Shown piece after piece: positions 20,124 through 29,819 of a stretch of DNA of 64,000 bases (position 1 is the stretch's first letter; every line of letters starts with the position of its first letter). The position numbers and the translations under genes were made by a program. The notes under the pieces are model-generated. The model saw nothing but the letters and a program-made list of their open reading frames with translations, ran no database searches and was not told where the DNA came from. The DNA comes from Algibacter mikhailovii (GTDB lineage Bacteria > Bacteroidota > Bacteroidia > Flavobacteriales > Flavobacteriaceae): contig NZ_BMWZ01000001.1 in NCBI RefSeq assembly GCF_014651495.1, positions 746,575 through 810,574 on the forward strand, given 5' to 3'.

Positions 20124-21635
20124 TTATAAATTTTGAAATAACTGGTTTAGATCTAACGGATCATCCATATCTTTTTGCAGTTGCAATAAATCCTTAAACA
20201 ATGATTTTAGGCGTTCCTTATGTTCAGGTAATTCTGAAAGATCATGCATTTCCTCGGGGTCATTATTCATATCAAAAAGAAGCGTTTTATTAATGGCTGG
20301 ATAAATTAAGAGCTTATAGCCATCTTTTCTAATCATACGTTGTACGTTTAAATAAGCGCCATAAATAGCGTCATAAGAACTTTCTTGTGATTCGCCTTTG
20401 GCCAATTTCAAAAAACTATTAAATTCAACATATTTAGGTTTTTCTATTCCAGCGAGTTCCAAGGATGTTGCCATAATATCCTGTAAATATACATCAGCAT
20501 TAATTTTTTTGTTTTTAGGAATATCCGGTCCTAATAATATCATAGGAGGTCGCATACTATGATCAAATAAACTTTGTTTCCCTAATAAACCGTGTCTTCC
20601 CATAGCTAAGCCATGATCGGCAGAGAGGAAAATATATGTATTATCCATTTTTCCAGATTGCTCTAAAGCCTCAAGAATTAAACCTATTTGTGCATCAACA
20701 TGTGAAATGCTGGCATAATATTCCTGTTTATGCACTTTTATAGCAAATTCAGTACGGGGAAATGGGGCTAAGGCTTCGTCTCTCAAATCATTTCCATTGG
20801 CTATATCATGTCTAAATGGATATTCAGGCACATAACTCTTAGGAACAGTTAAGTTTTCTAGTGGATACATATCTATATATTTTTGGGGTGCCTGCCTAGG
20901 ATCATGTGGCGCATTAAACGCCAAATACATAAAAAACGGTTCTGCTTTAGTTTTGGCTTGGTCAATGAAGTTAATGGCATCATCTTTTAAAACTTCACTC
21001 CAATGCTTACCTCCTTCCCAAAAACCGCCTTTGGACATGTCAGTAGGTGACCAAGAATGGTCATCCTTGCTCTTTGGTCTATTATAACCATTGGGCATTA
21101 TGGCTTCTGAATTCGCATTATTAATTTCAGGAAGGGCATCAAATTTGGCCACCATTGTTTCATGATCCCAGGCATCACTCGGCATTCCTGGTCTAATATG
21201 GACCACATTTTCAAACACCTTATCCGCCGGAGCATCAACATGCCATTTACCAGTCATGTAAGTATCGTAACCGTGCTTTTCAAGAATTTTTCCCCATGTC
21301 TTATCAATAGAATCATTTTTAATCCAATTTTGCCGAAATGCATTTGCGCGCCATACATATCGGCCTGATATCATCATCGCTCTTGAGGCAGCGCATACGG
21401 CACCACTCCAAGACCCCATATTATAGGCATGGGTAAACGTGGTCCCTTCATGAACAAGTTTGTCTAAAGTTGGTGTAATGATTTCATTATTACCTAAGGC
21501 ATGTATCGAGGAATAAGTCTGATCATCAGTAAAAATGAACACAATATTTGGTGGTGTATTCTTCGTTTCTTCCTTTGTTGAAAGACAGGAGCAAAAAACA
21601 ATAAATACAAGAACGATATAAAACTTATTAATCAT
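20124..21635 (-). CDS. Type I sulfatase lipoprotein
   Basis: A 503-residue exported enzyme with a lipoprotein leader (…VFCSC, Cys at about 17). The formylglycine motif is Cys81-Ala-Ala-Ser-Arg85 (CAASR followed by AMMISGRY); Cys81 must be oxidised to formylglycine by a maturase not in this window. Other active-site stretches: FIFTDDQT (metal Asp pair), MTGKWHVDAP (Lys-x-His), NAPHDPRQAP and FLSADHGLAMGRHGLLGKQS. This is a family S1 sulfatase acting on small sulfated sugars or esters. It lies 68 bases upstream of LacZ, so stepwise desulfation and beta-galactose release is the natural reading. Confidence 0.9.
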   Translation of the reverse strand: MINKFYIVLVFIVFCSCLSTKEETKNTPPNIVFIFTDDQTYSSIHALGNNEIITPTLDKLVHEGTTFTHAYNMGSWSGAVCAASRAMMISGRYVWRANAFRQNWIKNDSIDKTWGKILEKHGYDTYMTGKWHVDAPADKVFENVVHIRPGMPSDAWDHETMVAKFDALPEINNANSEAIMPNGYNRPKSKDDHSWSPTDMSKGGFWEGGKHWSEVLKDDAINFIDQAKTKAEPFFMYLAFNAPHDPRQAPQKYIDMYPLENLTVPKSYVPEYPFRHDIANGNDLRDEALAPFPRTEFAIKVHKQEYYASISHVDAQIGLILEALEQSGKMDNTYIFLSADHGLAMGRHGLLGKQSLFDHSMRPPMILLGPDIPKNKKINADVYLQDIMATSLELAGIEKPKYVEFNSFLKLAKGESQESSYDAIYGAYLNVQRMIRKDGYKLLIYPAINKTLLFDMNNDPEEMHDLSELPEHKERLKSLFKDLLQLQKDMDDPLDLNQLFQNL

Positions 21636-21801
21636 ATTTTAGAAATTACACTATGGTGTTTATTTAATCTTTAAACTTCATGTTTTGATTAATCAAATAT
21701 CTGACTTACCTCTGTGTTTTATTAATACTTATGACTTATTCATTAAAACATATGTTTAAACTAGAATCTTTTAATAACAAAGGAGCTTGAAAATTAAAGG
21801 G

Positions 21802-22962
21802 TTACCAATTAGTAAAAGAACCGTCATTTCTTTTTAACCTTGGTATTTCCACAGGTTTAAAAACTTGAGTTTTAATATACGCTTCATCTACTTCAACACC
21901 AAGCCCTGGAGTATCTGGTACTGGATATCGTGCCCCTTCCAATTTGGGTTGCACGGGATAAAATTTTGGATCATTGGTGTTAACATGCGCCCCAGTATTA
22001 ACCTCCTCTAACCAGCTAAAATTAGGACAGGCAGCCGCAATATGAATCGTTGCAGCTGTGCATAAGGGACCTAATGGGTTGTGAGGCATTAAATCAATAT
22101 AATGAGCTTCAGCCATGGCTGCTACTTTCATAGACTCTGTTATACCGCCAACATTACAGACATCAATTCTAGCGTATTGGGTAATGTTTTTTTCTAAGAA
22201 AGGTAAGAACTGCCATTTACTAGAAAACTCCTCACCGATGGCGAAAGGTACATCAATAAGCTTTCTCAATTCTTGATAGGCTTCAGGGTTTTCATCGCGT
22301 ATGGGTTCTTCAATAAAATCTATAGTACCAGGAGCCATGCGCTTAATAAACGAATAAGTTTCCGGAATACTTAACCTTGTATGATAATCAATACCTATAG
22401 TTATTTCTGTACCTACTTCTTGACGAAGTTTTGTCACCCAATTGGCTATTGTTGAGATGGAGGTTCTTGGATTAAAAAGTGTTTTGTTGCCTGTTGCACT
22501 TTCAAATTCAGCTGGTGCCAATCGCAACATGTCCCATCCCTTACTTACAAGGCCTTTAGATAAATCAATCAACTCCTCAAGCGTGGTAAATCTTACGGAG
22601 GCAAAGCATTCAACATAATCGCGTTGCTTGCCACCTAGTAAGTCATAAACAGGTACATTAAGATCTTTACCTTTAATGTCATACAATGCGATGTCTATAG
22701 CGGATATTGCCGCAGTAAGGACCCGGCCACCTTCAAAATACTGACCTCTATATAAGTCTTGCCAAATGGCCGAAATTTGTCTGGCATCTTTGCCAATTAA
22801 AAAACGCTTAAAATGATTGATAGCGCCAACTACAGCAAGTTCTCGTCCCGATAATCCTGAGGCGCCCCAACCATAAATTCCTGAATCGGTTTCTACTTTT
22901 ACCACTAATTGACTTCCTGAGCCCACATTAATAGGATAAGGAATAATGTTAGTAATCTTCAT
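21802..22962 (-). CDS. Enolase-superfamily sugar-acid dehydratase (galactonate dehydratase-like)
   Basis: A 386-residue cytosolic enzyme with the mandelate racemase/muconate lactonising fold: N-terminal capping domain (MKITNIIPYPINVG...) and a C-terminal TIM barrel. Metal-ligand regions are TIGIDYH, FIEEPI and FAIGEEF. The C-terminal stretch YIDLMPHNPLGPLCTAATIH carries the HNPLGP signature of D-galactonate/mannonate-type dehydratases. It would convert a sugar acid to the 2-keto-3-deoxy acid. It is 21 bases downstream of an ACS-family MFS gene (ACS carriers take up hexuronates and galactonate), which supports a sugar-acid substrate. Exact specificity is not certain. Confidence 0.8.
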   Translation of the reverse strand: MKITNIIPYPINVGSGSQLVVKVETDSGIYGWGASGLSGRELAVVGAINHFKRFLIGKDARQISAIWQDLYRGQYFEGGRVLTAAISAIDIALYDIKGKDLNVPVYDLLGGKQRDYVECFASVRFTTLEELIDLSKGLVSKGWDMLRLAPAEFESATGNKTLFNPRTSISTIANWVTKLRQEVGTEITIGIDYHTRLSIPETYSFIKRMAPGTIDFIEEPIRDENPEAYQELRKLIDVPFAIGEEFSSKWQFLPFLEKNITQYARIDVCNVGGITESMKVAAMAEAHYIDLMPHNPLGPLCTAATIHIAAACPNFSWLEEVNTGAHVNTNDPKFYPVQPKLEGARYPVPDTPGLGVEVDEAYIKTQVFKPVEIPRLKRNDGSFTNW

Positions 22963-22983
22963 ATTGTATACTATTTAAACCTG

Positions 22984-24270
22984 TTATTCTTTTATTTCAA
23001 TGCGTTCAACTTTCCCAACAACAAATGTATAGGACAAAAACCCTAATAGGGCAATGGCCCCTACAAAGAATAAGGCTGGTCTGAAATCGCCATCTTCAAC
23101 CAAAAATCCAATAACTATAGATACCACAACACCAGAAAGTCCACCAATAAAATTGAACGTACCACCTATTAGCCCTAAATGCTTTGCCGGTGCTAGTAAC
23201 GACACAAATACCCAGGCAATACTAGCTAACCCATTGCCGAAAAAAGCAAGGGCCAAAAACAGTATCACAAAAAAGGTATCACTGGTATAATTTGCACCAA
23301 TTATAATAGTGGAAAGCAGCATCCCAAATATGATCGGCACTTTTCTGGAAATTTCGGCAGAAAATCCTTTTTTTACTAAAAAATCAGAAGTAAAACCAGA
23401 TAAAAGTACGCCAAAAAAAGCGGCTAGAAATGGAATGGAACCCAGAAATCCGGTTTCTAAAAAATTTAATCCGCGGTATTCAATAAGATAGGTTGGAAAC
23501 CATGTTAAAAAAAACATAGTTGTTGCACCTAAGCAAAACTGACCAATATAAATACCCCATAGCTTTCTGTAGATAAAAGCGTATTTCAAATCACCCCAAT
23601 TAAATTTTTCAGCGTTTTGATGCTTTTTGTTCGTTTCTGTAATCCCTCCACCCTCAAGGATAAGATTTAACTCTGCTTCACTTACAGATTTATGATCTTT
23701 AGGATCTCTATAGTAATAATACCAAATACCCGCCCATACAATACCTATAATACCTGATACAATAAACAAACCTCTCCACCCCATATAATTTTGAATTGCC
23801 GCTAATAGTGGTGTTAAAAAAGCTAAACCTAAAAACTGTCCCGAGGTATAAATAGCAATTGCAGAAGCACGTTCATTTTCAGGGAACCACCTACTCACAA
23901 CCAAGTTATTAATGGGATAGGATGGAGCCTCAAAAACACCTATGCTTCCTCTCAAACCAATGAGCAAAACAAAAGAATTAGCAAAACCTTGTAGTAGAGT
24001 TGCTATGGACCAAAAGGTTAATACAAAAGCATATAATACCCTTGATTTTATTTTATCAGCTATAATTCCTCCAGGTATTTGTAACAAAGCATAAGTCCAA
24101 GAAAAAGCAGCAAAAATATAGCCCATTTGAATGGTATCTATACCGAGGTCTTTTCTCAATTCTGGGGCTGCTATAGAAATATTACTGCGGTCTAAATAGT
24201 TTATGACCACTGTAATAAAAAGCATGGCCAAAATATTATATCGCTTTTTAGTGTGTAATTTTTTACCCAT
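22984..24270 (-). CDS. MFS transporter, anion:cation symporter (hexuronate/galactonate) type
   Basis: A 428-residue protein with 12 predicted membrane helices. The start MGKKLHTKKRYNILAMLFIT and the NYLDRSNISIAAPELRKDLG loop are characteristic of the ACS family (ExuT/DgoT/GudP). A TWFPTYLIEYRGL stretch in the second half fits the same family. It should import a sugar acid by symport. It is the first gene of the minus-strand locus, with 21 bases to the dehydratase gene. The 370 bases upstream carry its promoter, which I could not pin down. Confidence 0.85.
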   Translation of the reverse strand: MGKKLHTKKRYNILAMLFITVVINYLDRSNISIAAPELRKDLGIDTIQMGYIFAAFSWTYALLQIPGGIIADKIKSRVLYAFVLTFWSIATLLQGFANSFVLLIGLRGSIGVFEAPSYPINNLVVSRWFPENERASAIAIYTSGQFLGLAFLTPLLAAIQNYMGWRGLFIVSGIIGIVWAGIWYYYYRDPKDHKSVSEAELNLILEGGGITETNKKHQNAEKFNWGDLKYAFIYRKLWGIYIGQFCLGATTMFFLTWFPTYLIEYRGLNFLETGFLGSIPFLAAFFGVLLSGFTSDFLVKKGFSAEISRKVPIIFGMLLSTIIIGANYTSDTFFVILFLALAFFGNGLASIAWVFVSLLAPAKHLGLIGGTFNFIGGLSGVVVSIVIGFLVEDGDFRPALFFVGAIALLGFLSYTFVVGKVERIEIKE

Positions 24271-24647
24271 GTTTATTCTATATCCATTTAAAATTTATTG
24301 CTTTATAAACTAAAAAAACAACCTGTTTAACAATGATAAAGATAAAATGGATTGCTGCACTTAGATAGAACAAAAACACTAAATCATAGGACTAATGGCC
24401 AAAATCACCTTCAAACTAGTCTGGTAAGACTTATTGATTTTTTGAATTATTGATTATCGTTTTGAACCACGCCAAAATTGAATGACAGTATAGCCAAATT
24501 CTAAGAAAAAATAATTTAGGATAGCAATGTTCTATTTCTAAAACTTCAGAATGACATTATGAATTCGAAAAAAAATAGTGTGTAGAAAACAGATTAAAGG
24601 CTAACCTTTCCCAAACGCCTAGTCTTATATCTAAGTCCTATATTTAA
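24271..24647. other. Intergenic stretch without recognised features
   Basis: About 380 bases between the CDF gene end and the MFS start. It must contain the MFS promoter, but no TTG-N19-TAnnTTTG match is clear (a near-match TATCTTTA lies around 24337-24344 on the minus strand). No gene seen. Confidence 0.5.
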
Positions 24648-25604
24648 TTAGGTTGCCTCTTGTCCAATAACAAGTTCTACCTCAACATTGTGATATTTGT
24701 CCCTTAGTTTTGTTAGAATAGAACGTCTTACGGCATCTATTTTAGTTACGGAAACCATTTCTGAATTCGGGTTTAAATACATCACTACAAAAAATCCACT
24801 CCCCGTCTTACTTATGTATTGGGCGGTCATCTCAAACTCAGGCGGTAAATTATGTTCTAGTACATTCAAAATATCCAATTTAATAGCTTTATCTTGAATG
24901 ACTCCACCTCCCATTTCAACAAAGGCCTCTTTAATCACCTTTACGGGAATGCCCAAAAGATAAAGTGCCAAAATAAGAACGACTATGGCATCTCCAATGT
25001 ATAATAAGAAACTAAATTGTGATTCTGCTGGAACTAATGTTGTTAAAAACAGAGCAATACCTACCGCTATTGAAAGAAAACCATCAATCATAGCCGTTTT
25101 ACCTTCTACATTTAAAATAGAACTCATCCCATTAAGTTCTTTGTTTTTCTTGTTGTAATAAAACGCTAGGATAAAACAAATAACCCCCATTACAGCACTG
25201 TAATATAATATAGGTTTAGGGTTTAAGGTTTGAAATTTTTCACCATTTATATAGTCAATGATTTTTATGGCGTTTTGAAATAAGGCACCAATAGTAACTC
25301 CTAAAATAAGTAAGCCCTTAAAAAACACAAAAAAGGATTCATGAAAATATCTACCAAAAGGAAACACATGAGTTTTTTTATGTTTCATTTTTACAATCAA
25401 GATGGCGACCCAAGTGGAAATAGCTGCGATAAACGAAAAATTACCATCCAGCAATAAGGCTTCTGAATTGGTAATAGAATAGGCATACCAACCCGCAACA
25501 GACATCAATATATTGGCAAAAACACCAGCCCTTAGTCCTTTTATTTCAATACGTTCTAATACTTCCCTCTGTACAACCATACTATCTAAACCAATTACTG
25601 CCAA
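24648..25604 (-). CDS. Cation diffusion facilitator-like transporter, atypical metal site
   Basis: A 318-residue protein with six predicted helices and a C-terminal cytoplasmic domain ending GQEAT, as in CDF metal efflux carriers. In well-known CDF proteins the metal site is Asp-x3-Asp in TM2 and His-x3-Asp in TM5. Here TM2 reads LLLDGNFSF (Asp, then Ser at +4) and TM5 reads TAMIDGFLS (Thr, then Asp), so two of four ligands are changed. It may carry a different ion or none by the known mechanism. The start could be Met1 (overlapping the upstream gene by 23 bases) or Met9 just past its stop. It ends a five-gene transport operon. Confidence 0.75.
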   Translation of the reverse strand: MAVIGLDSMVVQREVLERIEIKGLRAGVFANILMSVAGWYAYSITNSEALLLDGNFSFIAAISTWVAILIVKMKHKKTHVFPFGRYFHESFFVFFKGLLILGVTIGALFQNAIKIIDYINGEKFQTLNPKPILYYSAVMGVICFILAFYYNKKNKELNGMSSILNVEGKTAMIDGFLSIAVGIALFLTTLVPAESQFSFLLYIGDAIVVLILALYLLGIPVKVIKEAFVEMGGGVIQDKAIKLDILNVLEHNLPPEFEMTAQYISKTGSGFFVVMYLNPNSEMVSVTKIDAVRRSILTKLRDKYHNVEVELVIGQEAT

Positions 25605-26736
25605 TTGTTAAATTCCATGCCCAAATCTCGGGTCCTCTTGCAACATCTATTCCTACATGTAAGCCATAGTCTTTCGCCAAATAATACCTAAAGCCACCCC
25701 CTCCAGCGGCTTTAATCTCCTTACCTAAATCACTAAAATCATTTAAAGCTTCACCCATCCCTACAAAACCAATGAGACTCCAACGTTTATAAAAATTCCA
25801 ACGCCATTCTGTTTCAACGGTATATGTATTGGGCCCTTGGTACCTTAACATAGGTATGCCTCTTAAACTTATATCTGGTAGAGCGTAAAAAGGAACATCA
25901 CCAGACTTAGACTCAATACTTAAACGGTATCCTGAAAATAGTTTATTTTTTACAACTGGCAAATACGCGTAGGTTCTTGAGGAAATATTCCAAAAATCAG
26001 TATCACCGCCCAAGAAAGTCGCAAACCTACCCAGTTCCAAACCACTCATAATCCCTTTTGTAGGGGTAAATGAATTATTCCTACTATCCCACAAAAATGA
26101 AGCATTGATGCCTCCTAAATTCGTGTCTGTCTCTAAAGAACTAAAGTCAGGGTCATCTATACCTGTTTCAAATGCTATATTATTTGTAAAAAAACTATAA
26201 TTTAACCCAGCAAAAAATGGCACGTCTTTGTTTATGCGATACAAAAATTCATGCATAGTAGCCAATCCATTCATTTCAAAATCAAATTTACCTTCCAGTA
26301 TATCATTAGGACCAAAATAAACGGACAGTTTAGGTGCTACATATCCTAAAAATCCTAAATACCGGATTCTGTCTTTAGCATAAGACCCTTGATGCGCTAT
26401 GGCGGCCAACCAAGTACCATTATCCGTTAATGCACCTGCTAAAACACTTACTGTAGGAGATAAGCCTTTTGCCTCTTTATCATCTCTCTTTTTATGAAAA
26501 TAGGCTATAGCCAATCCGCCTCCAAAACCTACTGCAGGTTCTGTTATTATTATGGGTACGGGTAGAAAGCCAGTTGTTGAATTCAGAAAGCCGCTCACAT
26601 CAACGGCCCCATCTTCTTCAGAAATAAAGTTTTCCTTAAACGATTGTGCGGTTAAAGCATTTGAAAGAATACAAAAACACACTAGTAATTGTACTTGTAA
26701 GAGGCTTATTTTATAATTTTTACTATTTAAAAACAT
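25582..26736 (-). CDS. Omp85-type outer-membrane barrel without POTRA domains
   Basis: A 384-residue exported protein (signal peptide ending about residue 30, ...NALTAQ). The rest is alternating beta-strand with the surface-antigen pattern: LPVPIIITEPAVGFGGGLAI at the front and LGGINASFLWDSRNNSFTPTKG, then GYRLSIESKSGD, SLRGIP and the C-terminal strand NLTIGSNWFR. This is the barrel domain of the BamA/TamA family without N-terminal POTRA repeats, so it is a channel/porin-like protein rather than an assembly factor. It overlaps the CDF gene and follows a porin gene by 23 bases, in one operon. Confidence 0.8.
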   Translation of the reverse strand: MFLNSKNYKISLLQVQLLVCFCILSNALTAQSFKENFISEEDGAVDVSGFLNSTTGFLPVPIIITEPAVGFGGGLAIAYFHKKRDDKEAKGLSPTVSVLAGALTDNGTWLAAIAHQGSYAKDRIRYLGFLGYVAPKLSVYFGPNDILEGKFDFEMNGLATMHEFLYRINKDVPFFAGLNYSFFTNNIAFETGIDDPDFSSLETDTNLGGINASFLWDSRNNSFTPTKGIMSGLELGRFATFLGGDTDFWNISSRTYAYLPVVKNKLFSGYRLSIESKSGDVPFYALPDISLRGIPMLRYQGPNTYTVETEWRWNFYKRWSLIGFVGMGEALNDFSDLGKEIKAAGGGGFRYYLAKDYGLHVGIDVARGPEIWAWNLTIGSNWFR

Positions 26737-26759
26737 AACATTAAAATTTAACTATTTTT

Positions 26760-27920
26760 TTAAAACATAATAAATGATCGTAAACCAAACACGGTGTTGA
26801 CTTTGTCATTAACAGTACTAATTAATTGAAAATTGGGAGCGACATTAATATATTCATTAATGAAATAACGATAGTAGGTGTCTATGCCGTACTCATAATT
26901 CCCAGATTTTTCATTCATGACTAAAGCAAAACCCGCTTGGTCTTGAATTCTATTTAACGGCTTTTTAAAAGTCAGGCCAGCAACAAATGTAGAATTCAAT
27001 TTATCAATATGACCACTTCCGTTTGACGCCTTTAGCACTAAAATTAAATTATCAGTTAGCCCTTGATTGGCTGTATAAACAAAACCAGACCCTGATTGTT
27101 GACCTTCTTTTGCATCCTGACTATAATAAACTAAATTATGACTGGAATATAATCCTTTTCCTGTGCCAATCTTAAATCGTAAAAACCCCATGTAATTCCA
27201 AGAAGTATTACTGAATTTTGGTATATACAAATAATTATTTCGAGCATCATTATCTGAAATTATCCCACCAAAACTAAAATTATCTGTGAAATGATATTCT
27301 GAATAGATTCCCATGCCTGCACTTATATCGGGAACAGGATCTGACGCCGCACTTTTCATAAAGTAATTGTACTTATCCCATCCCGAATAGTCCGTAAAGG
27401 TGGTTAAAAATAAAGGGTCAAATTTACCGAATGAAACATCTAATTTTTGATTAAAAAAGAAGAATTCAGCCATCAATTGTTCAAGGCTCAAATCATGATC
27501 AGATTCTGAAGATGCATTGGGTGTGGTTATCATATTCAGTTTTTTAGCAAAATCACTGGTGGTTTCTCCTGCCCAAAAACTTGTTTGTTCTAGCCAACCG
27601 TGAATATTCATCTTCCATTTTTCCTTCTTAATAGCGCGCCATTTATATATGATACCTAAATCACTATGCAAATTATTCGCACTAGCTGAAGATCCTGTAC
27701 CATACTGATACATAGGCGAAAAATACACGAAAGGTGCATGCTTTTTATTCGAATAGGCCCATTTGTCAAAACGATCTTTTAATTCTGAAATTTCTTCTTG
27801 ATCTTTTTTATCATAAATGGCTTTCATATTATTTTCAACCATGCCTTCTTCCCCTTCTTGAGCAAATACACTAATTAAACTAAACGTTGCTAAAAAAAAT
27901 ATACAATATTTCAATTTCAT
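26760..27920 (-). CDS. Outer-membrane porin, carbohydrate-porin (OprB)-like
   Basis: A 386-residue protein with a signal peptide (MKLKYCIFFLATFSLISVFA). After a short charged helix (DKKDQEEISELKDRFDKW) it is a predicted beta-barrel: LHSDLGIIYKWRAIK, DVSFGKFDPLFLTTFTDYSG, NFSFGGIISDNDARNNY and a C-terminal strand ending in Phe. The pattern and size fit OprB-like selective porins. It lies 3 bases from the preceding barrel gene and 23 from the next, so co-transcribed. Substrate unknown. Confidence 0.7.
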   Translation of the reverse strand: MKLKYCIFFLATFSLISVFAQEGEEGMVENNMKAIYDKKDQEEISELKDRFDKWAYSNKKHAPFVYFSPMYQYGTGSSASANNLHSDLGIIYKWRAIKKEKWKMNIHGWLEQTSFWAGETTSDFAKKLNMITTPNASSESDHDLSLEQLMAEFFFFNQKLDVSFGKFDPLFLTTFTDYSGWDKYNYFMKSAASDPVPDISAGMGIYSEYHFTDNFSFGGIISDNDARNNYLYIPKFSNTSWNYMGFLRFKIGTGKGLYSSHNLVYYSQDAKEGQQSGSGFVYTANQGLTDNLILVLKASNGSGHIDKLNSTFVAGLTFKKPLNRIQDQAGFALVMNEKSGNYEYGIDTYYRYFINEYINVAPNFQLISTVNDKVNTVFGLRSFIMF

Positions 27921-27923
27921 AGA

Positions 27924-28814
27924 TTAAAAATTCTTTAAGAAAATAAAACGAATAGCCGAACCTTCTGGTCTGTTTACGCCATCATACTCTAAATACCAAC
28001 GGGTAATAAAAGCCCAATTACTTTTGGTACGATAATTAAACTCCATACCGACGGCACTCACCTCATAATCATTTAAACCTGCAGGTAGAGTTACTCCTTT
28101 TTGGTCACCAATTTGTTTGGTTCTATACCCAATAATCCCCATATTAAAAACCTCGTCAAAAGTACGCCCAATACCATATTCCATGACATGAGTAGATGCT
28201 GGGTTAATATTAGTGCCTTTTTGTTTTCCGTTAAACTCAAACGTATTCATTAAGCTTACATTCCATGATTTTTTAGCATCTAAATATACAGTACCTCCAA
28301 GTCCAATATTGTGTGACCAGAACCCTTTACCTTTATTAGATTTTGAATTCATATCAAAGCTACCTGTTGGTGCCCAAAATGCATATCTGGTATTTATCGC
28401 AAACTGTTTAAAATTCCAGGTTAGCATTAAAGGAATCACTTTGATATCACCCAGACCAATATTATCAGGATCTAGCTCTAAAGTTTCGGGGTTCGGCGCT
28501 AGATTGGTAAATGGCAGAATAACAGCGGCATTATAATTCGCTTTTATCTTATCTATTTTAGTTCCCCAAATTCCACCACTAATATTGGCGATAACGTTAA
28601 TAGGCTTTGAAAGTGTTGAAATATTACCATCATTATCTTTCATTTCTGCAGCATAGTAAATATGGGTCACATTCACATAGGACCAATCCATAGGAAACCC
28701 ATGTGCTGACCTTAATCCAAATAATCCAGGTCCATAATGACCAGAAACCACTTGCGCATCTACTTTAGTAAAACCTATTAATACAAATACAATGATAAAA
28801 AGATTCAATTTCAT
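27924..28814 (-). CDS. Outer-membrane channel, phenol MetA-pathway type
   Basis: A 296-residue exported barrel (signal peptide to about residue 20, ...KVDAQ). The start of the mature protein, GHYGPGLFGLRSAHGFPMD, is the signature of the MetA-pathway-of-phenol-degradation (SphA-like) outer-membrane proteins. The rest alternates beta-strands and ends with a Phe-terminated strand (IRFIFLKNF). Family members are thought to pass hydrophobic or amphipathic small molecules. It precedes the porin gene by 3 bases. The upstream gap carries only a degenerate version of the shared promoter element. Confidence 0.75.
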   Translation of the reverse strand: MKLNLFIIVFVLIGFTKVDAQVVSGHYGPGLFGLRSAHGFPMDWSYVNVTHIYYAAEMKDNDGNISTLSKPINVIANISGGIWGTKIDKIKANYNAAVILPFTNLAPNPETLELDPDNIGLGDIKVIPLMLTWNFKQFAINTRYAFWAPTGSFDMNSKSNKGKGFWSHNIGLGGTVYLDAKKSWNVSLMNTFEFNGKQKGTNINPASTHVMEYGIGRTFDEVFNMGIIGYRTKQIGDQKGVTLPAGLNDYEVSAVGMEFNYRTKSNWAFITRWYLEYDGVNRPEGSAIRFIFLKNF

Positions 28815-28904
28815 AACTTAAATAGTTTGGTTTTTTGAATGTAAACGCTTCCGAGTCTAATATAACAGGGAAGCATTTTTATATTTTATTATGATGTCAT
28901 CTGA

Positions 28905-29687
28905 TTAAAAGAAAACGGATAACCCAGCACTTACGGTGTGGTTTTTATCTTCAAATTTACCACTGTAAAAAGCTGTAAGCTGCATTTTTGGATTTAAAGT
29001 ATAGGCTGCAAAAACTTCTTGCTCAAACCGGTCTTGACGCTCATCATTAAAATTATTCAGCTTAAGGACTGGCGTTACTTGCATAAAAAACTTTTCAGAG
29101 AATATTATTGGTGTAATCACTTGAAAAGAAAATCCGTGTGTTGCTACATCAGCCGCAGGAGATGGATTATTATAAGTTGGTTTACTAGCATATTGGTATG
29201 ATGCTATTGGAAAAAACTGAATCCAATCTGCTGCCATAATACCCACTGTTAGTCCCGGAGATACAATAAAGCGTCCAGATCCTAATCCGTTTTCAAAACT
29301 ACCTGTTGGTGCAAAAACATCAATAGACGCTCCAAAAGCACCTATAGTCTTATCATAATTTTTATAAGGTAGAAAGAAATATCTTGCTCTTAAATCTCCA
29401 AGTCCAAATTTTGAAGTCCTATCGTTATATAATAATGGTGCCTCAACTAATACCATATGTGCCTCAGATAGGGCTAAGGTTAATTTGCCTCTATATCCAT
29501 ATACATTTTGATTTTCTTGACTTGAATATTCCAAAGTATTATCCAAAAAAGAATAAAAGTTTGTGGGTTTAGAGGTGTCTAAAGTTTCAGTGGATTCATT
29601 TGTATTTGACTGCTCATCATCCTGAGCAAAGGTTAAAAAGGAGCTAGACATTGCAATTACAAATACTAATAGTTTTAAGTTTTTCAT
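28905..29687 (-). CDS. Outer-membrane transporter-like barrel
   Basis: A 260-residue exported protein (signal peptide MKNLKLLVFVIAMSSSFLTF then AQ). A low-complexity Ser/Thr/Asp/Glu linker (about 23-40) leads to a predicted barrel: LTLALSEAHMVLVEAPLLYN, GLGDLRARYFFLPY, DVFAPTGSFENGLGSGRFIV and HTVSAGLSVFF at the end. The PTGSF...GLG pattern is shared with MetA-type outer-membrane proteins such as the gene downstream. It is the first gene of the transport operon and has a full copy of the 28-base promoter core 46 bases before its start. Confidence 0.7.
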   Translation of the reverse strand: MKNLKLLVFVIAMSSSFLTFAQDDEQSNTNESTETLDTSKPTNFYSFLDNTLEYSSQENQNVYGYRGKLTLALSEAHMVLVEAPLLYNDRTSKFGLGDLRARYFFLPYKNYDKTIGAFGASIDVFAPTGSFENGLGSGRFIVSPGLTVGIMAADWIQFFPIASYQYASKPTYNNPSPAADVATHGFSFQVITPIIFSEKFFMQVTPVLKLNNFNDERQDRFEQEVFAAYTLNPKMQLTAFYSGKFEDKNHTVSAGLSVFF

Positions 29688-29732
29688 TTTAATTTTGTTT
29701 AATTTAATATGATTTTATGGTCTCTTATCTGT

Positions 29733-29760
29733 AACAGGGCAAGACCTTCATAAAAACCCT
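29733..29760 (-). promoter_or_regulatory. Shared 28-base promoter core, copy 1
   Basis: On the minus strand: AGGGTTTTTATGAAGGTCTT then GCCCTGTT, followed by ACAGATAAGAG. It lies 46 bases before the 260-residue barrel gene and would drive the five-gene transport operon. Confidence 0.7.
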
Positions 29761-29771
29761 AATTAAATTTC

Positions 29772-29811
29772 AAAAAAAGAGCAAACCACTTAAAAGGTTT
29801 GCTCCTTTTTT
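29772..29811 (-). terminator. Intrinsic terminator, amidohydrolase cluster end
   Basis: GAGCAAACC and GGTTTGCTC (29779-29804) form a perfect 9-bp stem, with A/T runs on both sides. It closes the transcript of the amidohydrolase at 29820 just before the next promoter. Confidence 0.8.
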
Positions 29812-29819
29812 GAATTGTA

